Below, piece after piece: positions 35,177 through 42,784 of a stretch of DNA of 44,269 bases (positions are counted from its first letter, which is position 1; each line of letters begins with the position of its first letter). The DNA lies in the NCBI GenBank assembly GCA_004210805.1, contig SDXZ01000004.1:1-44269 (forward strand), written 5' to 3'. The stretch is from Acidovorax sp. (GTDB taxonomy: Bacteria; Pseudomonadota; Gammaproteobacteria; Burkholderiales; Burkholderiaceae_C). The position numbers and the translations under genes are program-made. Below the pieces are notes generated by a model, which saw nothing but the letters and a program-made list of their open reading frames with translations, had not been told where the DNA came from and ran no database searches.

Positions 35177-36265
35177 ATGACACCGGTGACCACCTCGACC
35201 GAACACTTGGGCCATCTGGCGCTGCCACCCCATGGCGGGCCCGACGCGTTGGGAGTGCCGTCGCATGATTTTTCGACCAACAGCAGCGCCTGTGGCCCGT
35301 GTCCGGAGGCGCTGCACAGCGTGCAGGCGGCCGACGCTACGCGCTACCCCGACCCGGCCTACACCGCGCTGCGTGAATGCCTGGGCGCGCTGCACCGCGT
35401 GGCGCCCGGCCGCATCGTTCTGGCGGCCAGCGCCAGCGAGTTCATCCACCGCGCCACCGCCTGGGCCGCCCGCCGCGGCGCCACCCGCGCCGTGGTGCCC
35501 GCACACAGCTATGGCGACTATCCCCAGGCGGCGCAGACCTGGGGGCTCGCTGTGTTGCGTGCGGTGCCTGACGATGCGGCGCCTACGCAGGCCGGCCTGC
35601 ACTGGGCCTGCGAGCCATCCAGCCCGCTGGGCATTCAAGACCCGGCCTTGGACACATGGCGCGCCCGGGGCCTTGAGGCGGGTGACATGCAGGTGCTTGA
35701 CTGCGCCTACGTGCCGCTGCGCCTGGACGGCGTGGCGACCGATGTCCCTGCGACAGCCTGGCAGCTGTGGACGCCCAACAAGGCACTGGGTCTGACCGGG
35801 GTGCGTGCGGCGTACGCCATCGCCCCGGCCCATGCCACCCCTGATGAGGTGCATGCGCTGAACAGCCTTGCTTCGTCATGGCCCGTGGGCGCGCATGGCG
35901 TAGCGCTGCTCGCGGCCTGGGCGCGGCCGTCGGTGCAGGCCTGGGTGCGGCACAGCCTGGCCACGCTGCGGGGCTGGAAGTCGTCGCAGCTGGCGCTGTG
36001 CCAATCGCTGGGCTGGACCCCCGTGCCTGGCAGTCTGGCCAACTACTTCGTGGCGCAAATGCCGGTGACGGAGGCAGCGCAGGTGACACTCCTGCTGGGG
36101 GCCTTGCGCAGCCAGGGCATCAAGCTGCGGGACTGCGCATCGTTTGGCCTGCCGGGCCATGTGCGCCTGGGCGTCCTGGCGCCACCATCCCAACAGGCAC
36201 TGGCCCACGCGTGGGCGCAGGCGCGGTCTGCCATGGCTACCATGCCGGATTCACCCAACCCCTGA
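35177..36265 (+). CDS. cobC: PLP-dependent L-threonine-O-3-phosphate decarboxylase-like protein (CobC, CobD of Salmonella)
   Basis: A 362-residue fold-type I aminotransferase-like enzyme expected to make aminopropanol phosphate for CbiB. HDFSTNSSACGPCPEALHSV and ATRYPDPAYTALRECLG match the N-terminus of this family (usual DFSxNxxPxGPP). LWTPNKALGLTGVRAAYAI carries the PLP lysine. The normally conserved glycine/proline region has NSSACGPCP with two cysteines, a small departure. It starts 3 bp after the cobD stop and precedes the HipA-like gene. The symbol follows the Pseudomonas usage, where CobC is this enzyme. Confidence 0.88.
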   Translation: MTPVTTSTEHLGHLALPPHGGPDALGVPSHDFSTNSSACGPCPEALHSVQAADATRYPDPAYTALRECLGALHRVAPGRIVLAASASEFIHRATAWAARRGATRAVVPAHSYGDYPQAAQTWGLAVLRAVPDDAAPTQAGLHWACEPSSPLGIQDPALDTWRARGLEAGDMQVLDCAYVPLRLDGVATDVPATAWQLWTPNKALGLTGVRAAYAIAPAHATPDEVHALNSLASSWPVGAHGVALLAAWARPSVQAWVRHSLATLRGWKSSQLALCQSLGWTPVPGSLANYFVAQMPVTEAAQVTLLLGALRSQGIKLRDCASFGLPGHVRLGVLAPPSQQALAHAWAQARSAMATMPDSPNP

Positions 36266-36279
36266 AGAGAGCCGCTGCC

Positions 36280-37074
36280 GTGCGAACCATTACCGTCAAC
36301 CGCTACGTCACGCCCTTGCGTGAAGGTGGCTCCATGCCCGCCATCGTCGAGGGCGACGACCTGGGCACCTACGTGCTCAAGTTCCGCGGCGCAGGGCAGG
36401 GCGTGCGGTCGCTCCTGGCCGAAATCATCGCTGGCGGTGTCGCCCGCGCCGTCGGGCTGCCCGTGCCCGAGATCGTGCTCGCAGAGCTCGATACGGCCCT
36501 GGCGCAGACCGAGCCCGACCCCGAGATCCAGGATCTGATCCGCGCCAGCGGCGGCCTCAACGTGGGCATGGACTACCTCTCGGGTTCGCTCAACTTCGAC
36601 CCCGCGGTGGATGTAGTGTCGGACGATTTTGCGTCGCGCCTAGTGTGGTTCGACGCGCTGGTGGGCAATGTGGACCGCACGGCCCGCAACACCAACCTGC
36701 TGATGTGGCACCGCAAGCCCTGGCTCATCGACCACGGCGCCGCGCTCACCTTTCACCACGCATGGAACGGCGCCGTGGCGGTGCCCGCCAAGCCCTTTGC
36801 ACCCATTGCCGACCATGTGCTGCTGGGCCAAGCCACGGTGCTCTTGCAGGTGGACGCCGAGTTGGCCGCGCGCCTCACGCCCGAGGTCATCAGCGCCATC
36901 CTGTTGGATGTGCCCGATGAGTTCCTTGCCCTGGCAGCTGCCGACCACACCGAAGGCCCGCTGGCGCTGCCCGCAAGCCACCGCCAGGCCTACGTGGACT
37001 ATTTCTGTGCGCGCCTGGCCGGTCGCGAAACCTGGGTGAATGCCGTGAAGGGAGCGATCGATGCACGCGGCTGA
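36280..37074 (+). CDS. HipA-like kinase family protein
   Basis: A 264-residue protein starting at GTG 36280 with a GAAGAGA site upstream. The N-terminus RTITVNRYVTPLREGGSMPAIVEGDDLGTYVLKFRGAGQG is the short HipA-like form, carrying the P-loop-like and lysine region of the kinase lobe (VLKF). The C-lobe has FDALVGNVDRTARNTNLL, the HipA catalytic loop N-x-D-R, and KPWLIDHGAAL, the metal-binding D of IDxG. It lacks the HipB-facing N-domain of true HipA, and no HipB antitoxin gene is adjacent. The next gene, DUF3037, overlaps by 14 bp. Why the pair is in a cobalamin operon is unknown. Confidence 0.85.
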   Translation: MRTITVNRYVTPLREGGSMPAIVEGDDLGTYVLKFRGAGQGVRSLLAEIIAGGVARAVGLPVPEIVLAELDTALAQTEPDPEIQDLIRASGGLNVGMDYLSGSLNFDPAVDVVSDDFASRLVWFDALVGNVDRTARNTNLLMWHRKPWLIDHGAALTFHHAWNGAVAVPAKPFAPIADHVLLGQATVLLQVDAELAARLTPEVISAILLDVPDEFLALAAADHTEGPLALPASHRQAYVDYFCARLAGRETWVNAVKGAIDARG

Positions 37075-37453
37075 GGTGTATGACTACGCCATCGTGCGCG
37101 TGGTGCCGCGTGTGGAGCGCGAGGAGTTCATCAACGCGGGCGTGATCCTCTCGTGCCAGCGCAGCGGGTTTTTGCAGGCCACCATGGCACTGGATGAGGC
37201 CCGGCTGCTGGCCATGGACCCGCAGGTGGACATCGACACCGTGCGCCGCCACCTGTCCGCCATCGTGGCCATCTGTGCGGGCGACGAGGGCTGCGGGCCG
37301 ATTGCGCGCCTGCCGTACCGCCAGCGCTTTCACTGGCTCACCGCCCGGCGCAGCGCCATCATCCAGACCTCGCCCGTGCACACCGGCCGCTGCACCGATG
37401 CGGCAGCGGCACTCGAACACATCATGGACCGCATGGTCCGCCCGCTGCCTTGA
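37061..37453 (+). CDS. DUF3037 domain protein
   Basis: A 130-residue soluble protein. VYDYAIVRVVPRVEREEFINAGVILSCQ is the conserved DUF3037 opening, followed by ALDEARLLAMDPQVDIDTVRRHLSAIVAICAG, PIARLPYRQRFHWLTARRSAIIQTSPVHTGRC and a final helix. Its ATG lies inside the HipA-like gene, and its stop overlaps the TTG start of cobQ, so all three are translationally linked. The family commonly pairs with HipA-like kinases, but no biochemical role is known to me. The pair could be a kinase with its substrate or partner. Confidence 0.85.
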   Translation: MHAAEVYDYAIVRVVPRVEREEFINAGVILSCQRSGFLQATMALDEARLLAMDPQVDIDTVRRHLSAIVAICAGDEGCGPIARLPYRQRFHWLTARRSAIIQTSPVHTGRCTDAAAALEHIMDRMVRPLP

Positions 37454-39060
37454 CTGAAAACACTGCTTCCCAATTGGCCCGCTGCGTGATGGTGCTGGGC
37501 ACCACCAGCGGCGCCGGCAAAAGCTGGCTCACCACCGCCCTGTGCCGCTGGTACAGCAACCAGGGCTTGAAGGTCGCGCCCTTCAAGGCGCAGAACATGA
37601 GCAACAACGCCCGGGTGGTGCCCGGCCCCGGCCAGGGTGCAGTAGCAGGTGCTTCAAGTGCCTGGGGCGAGATCGGCAGTGCGCAGTACTTCCAGGCACT
37701 GGCCGCACGCGCCACGCCCGAGGTACGCATGAACCCGCTGCTGCTCAAGCCCGAGGCCGACACGCACAGCCAGGTGGTGCTGATGGGCCAGGTCAGCGCC
37801 GAGCTCACCGCGCTGCCCTGGCGCGGCCGCAGCGAGCGCGTGTGGCCGCAGATCGCTGCGGCATTGGATGCGCTGCGCGCCGAAAACGACGTGGTGGTGA
37901 TCGAGGGCGCAGGCTCGCCGGCCGAGATCAACCTGCACGCGAGTGACATCGTGAACATGCGCGTGGCCCGCCACGCCAACGCCCGCTGCCTGCTGGTGAC
38001 GGACATCGACCGCGGCGGCGCGTTTGCCCACCTGTACGGCACCTGGGCGCTGTTGCCCGAGGACGAGCGGGCGCTGATCCATGGCTTTGTGCTGAATAAG
38101 TTTCGGGGCGATGCGGCCCTGCTGGCCCCCGCGCCGCAGATGCTGCAGGACCTGACCGGCGTGCCCACCGTGGCCACCATCCCCATGCAGTGGCGCCACG
38201 GCCTGCCCGAGGAAGACGGCGTGTTTGATATGACCCCCACGCTCGGCACTGACGTGTCCTCGCTGCCCCCCGAGGGGGCCCCCGCGGATAGGGGCGGCCC
38301 GTCGCCGCTCGCTGCCCGCACGACCACGGCCGGCGCGGTGCACACCACGGTGGCCGTGATCGCCTATCCGCGCATCAGCAACCTGGACGAGTTCCAGCCG
38401 CTGAAGAACGTGCCGGGCGTGCGCCTGCTCTGGGCGCGCAGCCCGGCGGATCTGGCAGGCCTGGCGCACACCGACTGGGTGGTGCTGCCGGGTTCCAAGG
38501 CCACAGCGGCAGACCTGGCCTGGCTGCGCGCGCAGGGCCTTGACCGGGCGATTGCCGCCCACGCGGGGCAGGGCGGCGCGGTGCTGGGTGTCTGCGGCGG
38601 CCTGCAGATGTTGGGCGAAGCGCTGATCGACACCGCGGGTATTGATGGCAATGCGCCCGGCCTGGGCCTGCTGCCGCTGGTCACCACGTTTGAGCCCGCC
38701 AAGACCGTGCAGCGCACCACCGCGCGCTTCGGCACGTTGCAGGGCGCCTGGGCGCCGCTGTCTGGCGTCGAGGCCAGCGGCTATGAGATCCACCACGGCC
38801 AGACCGCGCAACACCCGGCGATGGCGGCCGGGGGCGATGTGGCGCGCGAAGTGCTGCCGGGCCTGGCCTGGCAGAACGGCGCGGGCAATGTGCTGGGCTT
38901 GTACCTCCACGGCCTGCTCGAAGACCCCGCCGCGCTGCAAGCCTTGTTCGGCCGCGAGGGCGCGGCGCCCGTGCCCACGCTCGACACGGTGATGGAGGGC
39001 CTGGCCCGCACGGTCGATGCCCATTTCGAGCCCGGCGTGTTGTGGGGGCTTATCGCCTAG
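37450..39060 (+). CDS. cobQ: Adenosylcobyric acid synthase (CobQ/CbiP)
   Basis: A 536-residue glutamine-dependent amidotransferase that adds four amide groups to adenosylcobyrinate a,c-diamide. The synthetase domain has VMVLGTTSGAGKSWLTTALCRW, APFKAQNMSNN, MNPLLLKPEADTHSQVV and DIDRGGAFAHLYGTW. The glutaminase domain has VLPGSKATAADLAWL and the nucleophile GVCGGLQMLGE. The start is TTG within a TTGA overlap with DUF3037. An in-frame insert of about 20 residues (VSSLPPEGAPADRGGPSP, about 268-286) between the domains is encoded by GC-rich repeat-like DNA. Otherwise the length and motifs are normal. Confidence 0.94.
   Translation: MTENTASQLARCVMVLGTTSGAGKSWLTTALCRWYSNQGLKVAPFKAQNMSNNARVVPGPGQGAVAGASSAWGEIGSAQYFQALAARATPEVRMNPLLLKPEADTHSQVVLMGQVSAELTALPWRGRSERVWPQIAAALDALRAENDVVVIEGAGSPAEINLHASDIVNMRVARHANARCLLVTDIDRGGAFAHLYGTWALLPEDERALIHGFVLNKFRGDAALLAPAPQMLQDLTGVPTVATIPMQWRHGLPEEDGVFDMTPTLGTDVSSLPPEGAPADRGGPSPLAARTTTAGAVHTTVAVIAYPRISNLDEFQPLKNVPGVRLLWARSPADLAGLAHTDWVVLPGSKATAADLAWLRAQGLDRAIAAHAGQGGAVLGVCGGLQMLGEALIDTAGIDGNAPGLGLLPLVTTFEPAKTVQRTTARFGTLQGAWAPLSGVEASGYEIHHGQTAQHPAMAAGGDVAREVLPGLAWQNGAGNVLGLYLHGLLEDPAALQALFGREGAAPVPTLDTVMEGLARTVDAHFEPGVLWGLIA
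38263..38300 (+). repeat. GC-rich inverted repeat-like insert inside cobQ
   Basis: GCCCCC-CGA-GGGGGC (38265-38279), followed by CCCCGCGGATAGGGGCGG, gives two adjacent C-run/G-run hairpins within coding sequence. It resembles GC-rich intergenic repeats that I associate with Comamonadaceae. It lies between the two enzyme domains, where extra residues should be tolerated. Confidence 0.55.
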
Positions 39061-39104
39061 CGCACCGGATCTCCTTTTTCTTATCTGATCGAATTTCGCA
39101 ATCC

Positions 39105-40175
39105 ATGAACACCCCGACCCCATTCAACGTCCCCGCCATCGCCGACATCACCGACGCCACGTTCACCGCGCGGCTGCAGCACATCCTCGACTTCAAGACC
39201 AAGCCGCTCGGCTCGCTCGGCCGGCTTGAATCGCTGGCGCAGCGCCTCGGCCAGGTGCTGGGCAGCGAGGCGCCGCAGCTTGTGCAGCCGCAGATGCTGG
39301 TCTGTGCCGGCGACCACGGGCTGGCGGCGCGCGGGGTGTCTGCCTTCCCCAGCGAAGTGACCTGGCAGATGGTCGAGAACTTTCTGGCCGGCGGCGCTGC
39401 GGTGAGCGTGCTGGCGCGCCAGCATGGCCTCGCCCTCACCGTGGTGGATTGCGGCGTGGCCAAGCCCATCGCGGCGCGCACCACGGCCCCGGGAGCGCCC
39501 CAGTTGCTGCTGCGCAAGGTGGCACCCGGCACGGCCGACGCATCGGCAGGCCCTGCGATGACGACCGCGCAATGTGGCGAGGCCCTCGGCAACGGCATGG
39601 AGGTGGTGCGTGGCCTGCCGGGCAATGTGCTGCTGCTCGGTGAGATGGGCATTGCCAACACGTCCGTCGCGTCGTTGTTGCTGGCGCGTCTGGCGGGCCT
39701 GCCTTTGGCCGAGGTGACGGGCGCGGGCACGGGCCTGGACGCTGCTGGCATTGAACGCAAGCGGGCCGTGCTGCAGCAGGCGCTGGATGTGAATGCTGAA
39801 GCGACGGCTCCGCTGGATGCACTGGCCGCGCTGGGCGGTTACGAGGTGGCCACACTGGTGGGCGCGGTGTTGCAGGCCGCGGCCGAGCGCCGGGTCATCG
39901 TGGTCGATGGGTTCATTACCAGCGCGGCCGTGCTGGTGGCCAGCCGCCTGCAGCCTGCGGTGTTGCAGCGCTGCGTGTTTGCCCACCGCTCGGGCGAGCG
40001 CGGCCACACCCTCATGCTGGCGCAGATGCAGGCAGAGCCTTTGCTGGACCTGGGCCTGCGTCTGGGCGAAGGGTCCGGCGCCGCGCTGGCCTGGCCGTTG
40101 CTGCAGTCCGCCTGTGCCGTGCTGGGCGAGATGGCCAGTTTCGAATCCGCGGGCGTCGCCACCCAGACCGCCTGA
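39105..40175 (+). CDS. cobT: Nicotinate-nucleotide:dimethylbenzimidazole phosphoribosyltransferase (CobT)
   Basis: A 356-residue enzyme that makes alpha-ribazole phosphate, the lower-ligand precursor. KTKPLGSLGRLESLAQRLG, VCAGDHGLAARGVSAFPSEVTWQMVENF, LLLGEMGIANTSVASLLL and the C-terminal LGLRLGEGSGAALAWPLLQSA, which holds the catalytic glutamate, are all present. ATG 39105 fits the usual family length. The frame extends 21 codons upstream without similarity. It ends the cobalamin run. cobS and the phosphatase gene are not seen. It converges with the next gene. Confidence 0.95.
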   Translation: MNTPTPFNVPAIADITDATFTARLQHILDFKTKPLGSLGRLESLAQRLGQVLGSEAPQLVQPQMLVCAGDHGLAARGVSAFPSEVTWQMVENFLAGGAAVSVLARQHGLALTVVDCGVAKPIAARTTAPGAPQLLLRKVAPGTADASAGPAMTTAQCGEALGNGMEVVRGLPGNVLLLGEMGIANTSVASLLLARLAGLPLAEVTGAGTGLDAAGIERKRAVLQQALDVNAEATAPLDALAALGGYEVATLVGAVLQAAAERRVIVVDGFITSAAVLVASRLQPAVLQRCVFAHRSGERGHTLMLAQMQAEPLLDLGLRLGEGSGAALAWPLLQSACAVLGEMASFESAGVATQTA

Positions 40176-40200
40176 CCATGCCGGGTTCCCCCGCGCGGCG

Positions 40201-41334
40201 TCAGGCCACGCTGGTGCGGTTGCGCCCGTCGTGTTTGGCGCGGTACAGCGCCGCATCCGCGCGGGAGAGCATGGCGTCCAGCGTCTCGGCGGGGCCGCGC
40301 CAGCTGGTCATGCCGATGCTGACCTGGCAGTCCAGCGGGTGGCCGGTGGCCAAAGCGGCGTGGATGCGCTGGGCCACGTTGCTGGCAGCGTCCGCATCGG
40401 CTCCCGGCAGCAGCACCACAAACTCCTCGCCACCGTAGCGGCCCAGGCGGTCGGCCCGGCGCAGCACTTGCCGCGTGCAGTCGGCAAAGTGGACCAGCAC
40501 CGCATCTCCATGCTGGTGGCCATGCGTGTCGTTCACGGCTTTGAAGTTGTCCAGGTCCAGCATCATGATCGAGGGGCCGTGGCCGTAGCGCTGTGCGCGC
40601 TCCAGCTCCTCGTCGCAGCGCTGCAGCAGCGCACGGCGGTTGAGCGTGTTGGTCAGCGAGTCGTGTGTGGCCAGGTGTTCCAGTTCGGTGCGAAGCCGGT
40701 CTGTGGCCATCAGCACCGCGCCGATGGACAGCATCAGCACCGTCAGCACATAGGCGCCGATGTAGAAGGTCTGGAACATCGAGGGCTCCATCAGATTGGC
40801 CCCTGCGTGTCCGGTGGCGATCGAGACAAGGCGCATGGCCAGCACGCCCATGTGCAGTCCCAGCACGACTTCGACCAGGCGCACCGGAAAGGTCTGCTCG
40901 CCGTGGCGCAGCATGAAGCGCAGCTGCGCCGCGTACACCGCGCCCATCAATACCGAGAAGAAGCCCACCCGCAGGGCGTAGTGGGGAATCCAGTAGGTGA
41001 GGACGATGAACACGAGTGTGCTGCCCGCCATCACCCAGCCCCACACACGCCAGGTGCCGGGCGCCCCCATGAAGCTGCGCGTGCCCATGTAGTAGGTCAC
41101 GGTGCCCAGCACCAGGAGCTCGTTGGCCAGCACGAGGCTGAGCCAGTCGGGGATGAAGCCGCGCGTGCCAAACAGCACGGTGGAGGCCAGCCAGAACACC
41201 GGTGCCAGCGCCCAGGCGCCCACGCCGCGGATGGACGGAGGGTAGTGGCGCCGCATGAACAGCAACACGATGGCCATGACGGCGGACATGAAGCCGGCCA
41301 TGGCAATCATGGAGCGCGGGTCGAGGGTGGTCAT
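40201..41334 (-). CDS. Membrane-bound diguanylate cyclase (GGDEF domain)
   Basis: A 377-residue protein with about six N-terminal membrane helices (residues about 8-210) and a C-terminal GGDEF domain. LATHDSLTNTLNRRAL opens the domain. The metal-binding D lies in MMLDLDNFKAVNDTHGHQHGD. The active loop is RYGGEEFVVLLPG, and an RxxD product-inhibition site (RRAD) lies five residues before it. It should make cyclic di-GMP in response to an unidentified membrane signal. The ATG at 41334 starts MTTLDPRSMIAMAGF. Confidence 0.92.
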   Translation of the reverse strand: MTTLDPRSMIAMAGFMSAVMAIVLLFMRRHYPPSIRGVGAWALAPVFWLASTVLFGTRGFIPDWLSLVLANELLVLGTVTYYMGTRSFMGAPGTWRVWGWVMAGSTLVFIVLTYWIPHYALRVGFFSVLMGAVYAAQLRFMLRHGEQTFPVRLVEVVLGLHMGVLAMRLVSIATGHAGANLMEPSMFQTFYIGAYVLTVLMLSIGAVLMATDRLRTELEHLATHDSLTNTLNRRALLQRCDEELERAQRYGHGPSIMMLDLDNFKAVNDTHGHQHGDAVLVHFADCTRQVLRRADRLGRYGGEEFVVLLPGADADAASNVAQRIHAALATGHPLDCQVSIGMTSWRGPAETLDAMLSRADAALYRAKHDGRNRTSVA

Positions 41335-41376
41335 CCGGGGTGCTGGCGTGGGGGTGGCCCGACTGTCCAGGTAAGT

Positions 41377-41391
41377 AAGAAATTGTTTCTT
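41377..41391. promoter_or_regulatory. Inverted repeat upstream of the diguanylate cyclase gene
   Basis: AAGAAA-TTG-TTTCTT is a perfect 6-bp inverted repeat, 43 bp upstream of the minus-strand start at 41334, in an unusually A/T-rich patch. It could be a regulator site or part of the divergent promoters. Confidence 0.35.
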
Positions 41392-41531
41392 TGTGATTCA
41401 GTATAGCCAGCGGTGCCCGCCTGACCAAGGCGGCTTTTACCGTGGAGGTCTGCACCACAACAGTCCTGACCGGCGGGGCGGAGACCACCATGTCCTGCAT
41501 CTGGTGCGCCCAGTGCCCGCGCTTGGTGCAA

Positions 41532-41566
41532 TTTGTACGCAAAATAGAGCACAGATTGTGTACAAA
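41532..41566. promoter_or_regulatory. Possible operator upstream of the ABC transporter genes
   Basis: TTTGTAC (41532-41538) and GTACAAA (41560-41566) are perfect inverted arms 21 bp apart. The right part, TTGTGTACAA, is itself nearly palindromic and resembles GntR-family sites with TTGT and ACAA halves. It ends 30 bp before the ATG, placing it over or near the promoter. No regulator gene is next to it in the window. Confidence 0.45.
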
Positions 41567-41596
41567 GCTGGCACGAGGTTTGCAGAGCCCTTCCTC

Positions 41597-42706
41597 ATGC
41601 AAGACCACGCCCCTGCACAAGCGCCCGCCGCTATTGAAATCATTGCGCTCACCAAACGCTATGCCCAGGGCAAACCGGCGGTGGACGCCATCAACCTGCG
41701 CATCGCCAGCGGCAGCTACTGCTGCCTGCTGGGGCCCTCCGGATGCGGCAAGAGCACCACGCTGCGCATGATTGCGGGGCACGAGTCGGTGACCAGCGGC
41801 GACATCTTGCTGGAGAACCGCAACATCACCGACCTGCCCGCGGCGGCGCGCGGCACGGCCATGATGTTCCAGAGCTTTGCGCTGTTTCCGCACTTGTCTG
41901 CGCTCGACAACGTGGCGTTCAGCCTGAAGATGAAGGGTGTGGCCAAGGCTGAGCGCCAGACCAAGGCACGTGACCTGCTCGAACGCGTGGCCATGGGCCA
42001 CCTGGCCGAGCGCAAGCCGGCAGAACTGTCGGGCGGGCAGCAGCAGCGCGTGGCATTGGCCCGCGCCCTGATCACCCAGCCACGCGTGCTGCTGCTCGAT
42101 GAGCCGCTGTCGGCGCTCGACCCGTTCCTGCGCATCCAGATGCGCGCCGAGCTGCGCCGCTGGCAAAAGGAGCTGGGCCTGACCTTCATCCACGTGACCC
42201 ACTCGCAGGAAGAGGCCATGGCCCTGGCCGACACCATGGTGGTGATGAACCACGGCGTGATCGAGCAGGTGGGCTCGCCGCACGAGGTCTACAACCGCCC
42301 CGCCAGCGAATTCGTGGCGCGCTTCATGGGCGGCCACAACGTGATCGATGCAGAAGGCGGCAAGGTTGGCGTGCGCACCGACCACCTGCAGATCGCCCCT
42401 GCCAGCGCCGAGCTGCCCTGGGGCGCCCAGCGCATGCAGGCCGTGGTGACCGATGTGGAGTACCAGGGCACCTATGTGCTGCTGGGCCTGCAAAAGCAGG
42501 GTGTGGCCCTGTCGGCCAATGCCACGGCGGCGTATTCGGTGATGGTGTCCGAGGCCGCGTTTGCCGCGCACCCCTACCAAGTGGGGCAGACGGTGCAACT
42601 GCACTGGACGCCCGAGCAGGCCCATCCGCTCATGCCTGCTGGGGCTGCCGCTCCCGCGGCGGTGGGCGTGGCTTCCGGGCCGGTCCGGCAGGCCGTAGCC
42701 GCTTAG
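41597..42706 (+). CDS. ABC transporter ATP-binding protein, polyamine/PotA type
   Basis: A 369-residue importer ATPase. Walker A is GPSGCGKSTTL, the Q-loop FQSFALFPHL, the signature LSGGQQQRVALARAL, Walker B VLLLDEPLSALD and the H-loop VTHSQEEAMALAD. A C-terminal TOBE-type domain (EYQGTYVLLGLQKQGVALSA) is typical of PotA and CysA-class importers. ATG 41597 gives MQDHAPAQAPAAIEIIALTK. Upstream frame residues do not fit the family. The binding protein follows 78 bp later, and the permeases are presumably past the window end. Confidence 0.9.
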   Translation: MQDHAPAQAPAAIEIIALTKRYAQGKPAVDAINLRIASGSYCCLLGPSGCGKSTTLRMIAGHESVTSGDILLENRNITDLPAAARGTAMMFQSFALFPHLSALDNVAFSLKMKGVAKAERQTKARDLLERVAMGHLAERKPAELSGGQQQRVALARALITQPRVLLLDEPLSALDPFLRIQMRAELRRWQKELGLTFIHVTHSQEEAMALADTMVVMNHGVIEQVGSPHEVYNRPASEFVARFMGGHNVIDAEGGKVGVRTDHLQIAPASAELPWGAQRMQAVVTDVEYQGTYVLLGLQKQGVALSANATAAYSVMVSEAAFAAHPYQVGQTVQLHWTPEQAHPLMPAGAAAPAAVGVASGPVRQAVAA

Positions 42707-42784
42707 GCGGCCTGTCACCACGGCCGCATCTTTCTCACTTCTCGCTTTTTCACCCCGTCCCTTCCGCAACCAAGGAGTTTTTCC

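Noticed and set aside
36280-37074. Classical HipBA toxin-antitoxin module
   Set aside because: The protein is only 264 residues, lacks the N-terminal HipA region, and no small helix-turn-helix antitoxin gene is adjacent.
39793-41406. 537-codon open frame on the plus strand through cobT and opposite the cyclase
   Set aside because: It overlaps two well-supported genes in other frames and has no family similarity.
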